Of a stretch of DNA of 64,000 nucleotides, positions 63,451-64,000 are shown one piece after another. Position 1 is the first letter of the stretch. Every line of letters starts with the position of its first letter. The notes under the pieces are model-generated. The model was not told the DNA's origin. It was given only the letters and a program-made list of their open reading frames with translations, and did no database searches. The DNA lies in the NCBI RefSeq assembly GCF_013389665.1, contig NZ_CP058316.1, positions 1,116,001 to 1,180,000 of the forward strand, read 5' to 3'. Origin of the DNA: Microbacterium oleivorans. Its GTDB lineage: Bacteria; Actinomycetota; Actinomycetes; Actinomycetales; Microbacteriaceae. A program made the translations under genes and the position numbers.

Positions 63451-64000
63451 ATGCAAGCGAACAACGAGGCCGAGGCCATGGCGGGCGGGTCTCCGCACGC
63501 GGCCGCGTTCGCCGGATTCGATGAGTCGTTGCGCCTCCTCCACGCCGGCGAGGTCGCCGCGATGCGAGCCCTCGCCGAGTTGGGGCGGTCGGCCCTGCGC
63601 GAGGCGCATCGCGGCGGAGTCCGGGGCATGGCCTCCGACATGGAGCTGCGGTCGGTCGCCGCCGAGGCGGCGGGGATCGCGCGGCGGGGTGACCGGCGGG
63701 TGCAGTGGGAGATCGACCACGCGATGACGGTGGTGGATGAGTACCCGGCGATGTTCGCGGCGTGGGAGCAGCGCCTCGTCACGCGCGAGCACGTCGATGT
63801 CGTCGTGAAGGTCGGGCGGGCGGTGCCGGAGGAGGTACGACCGGAGTTCGACGCCGCCGCAGTGGCCGTGTGCCAGCGGGACATCGCGACGCGCGTGGCC
63901 GGGGCGTTGCAGAACCTGGCGGAGCGGATGCACCCGCGATCGTTCTCGGAGCGTCACCGGGAGGCCGCCGCCGGACGGTGCGTGCGGTTGTCGCCGGGCG
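63451..64000 (+). CDS. DUF222/HNH-endonuclease-type protein, 5' part
   Basis: The frame runs open from the ATG to the right edge (183 codons seen). The visible part is DUF222-like: AAFAGFDESLRLLHAGEVAAMRALAELG, REAHRGGVRGMASDMELRSVAAEAAG, then VQWEIDHAMTVVDEYPAMFAAWEQRLVTREHVDVVV. In the family an HNH nuclease motif follows in the C-terminal half, here beyond the window. Such genes occur in several copies in actinobacteria and are often strain-specific. AGGA lies four bases before the ATG. The 185 bases upstream hold no other gene. Confidence 0.85.
   Translation, partial: MQANNEAEAMAGGSPHAAAFAGFDESLRLLHAGEVAAMRALAELGRSALREAHRGGVRGMASDMELRSVAAEAAGIARRGDRRVQWEIDHAMTVVDEYPAMFAAWEQRLVTREHVDVVVKVGRAVPEEVRPEFDAAAVAVCQRDIATRVAGALQNLAERMHPRSFSERHREAAAGRCVRLSPG

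Overview
The window is chromosomal DNA of a high-GC Gram-positive bacterium, most likely a Microbacterium or close relative (Microbacteriaceae). This rests on uniformly GC-rich codon use, lipoprotein-type binding proteins, a CUT1 sugar ABC transporter without its own ATPase, an aztABCD-type zinc locus, a DUF222/HNH-type gene at the right edge, and many apparently leaderless genes whose -10 box (TARNNT) lies 6-7 nt before the start codon. I saw no rRNA, tRNA, CRISPR array, insertion sequence or prophage.

Layout. 1-8.8 kb: end of nadE, a degenerate phosphopantetheinyl-transferase-like protein, a nucleosidase, sbcD-sbcC, a DHA2-type MFS exporter and two small acidic proteins. 8.9-20 kb: one minus-strand operon, lacI > GH42 beta-galactosidase > sugar-binding lipoprotein > two permeases > GH95 alpha-fucosidase > GH31 alpha-xylosidase. 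These are the three side-chain enzymes needed for fucosylated xyloglucan oligosaccharides. Two tandem LacI-type operators sit at its promoter and a third lies inside the GH42 gene. 20-25 kb: an acetyltransferase, a P-loop protein, a leaderless Cys-rich leader peptide upstream of a winged-helix regulator, an AlkA-like glycosylase and a secreted GH5-CBM2 endoglucanase. 25-30 kb: a siderophore ABC importer diverging from a siderophore-interacting reductase across an IdeR/DtxR box. 30-38 kb: a YidC paralogue, an S9 peptidase, an aldo/keto reductase, a HAD phosphatase and a two-component system with a toast-rack membrane protein. 38-45.5 kb: an MFS exporter, a gene remnant and the zinc locus (aztA divergent from aztB-aztD1-aztC-aztD2, with a Zur-like box between them). 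45.5-54 kb: pgi; an XRE-cupin regulator divergent from a thioredoxin-reductase-like/methyltransferase fusion; a beta-glucoside PTS; a PepSY protein; luxS. 54-64 kb: a secreted APF-type protein, an amidohydrolase, a cation exchanger, an XRE regulator with an aldo/keto reductase, a DUF2207 protein divergent from a MarR regulator, and a partial DUF222 gene.

Most notable: (i) the xyloglucan-type operon and its operators; (ii) two unlinked small-RNA candidates (about 38.01-38.09 kb and 60.77-60.87 kb) sharing promoter architecture, a 5' hairpin, a GGTGCAARGGGA element and a 14-bp terminator stem; (iii) a leaderless ORF ending in a Cys-Cys-Arg-Met-Cys-Arg tail; (iv) an oxidoreductase-methyltransferase fusion that may combine dithiol oxidation with S-methylation; (v) a phosphopantetheinyl-transferase fold that has lost its catalytic residues.

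Start sites were chosen by family alignment, Shine-Dalgarno sequences, ATGA/GTGA overlaps or the leaderless -10 spacing. All family assignments come from recognising motifs by eye; no database search was possible.
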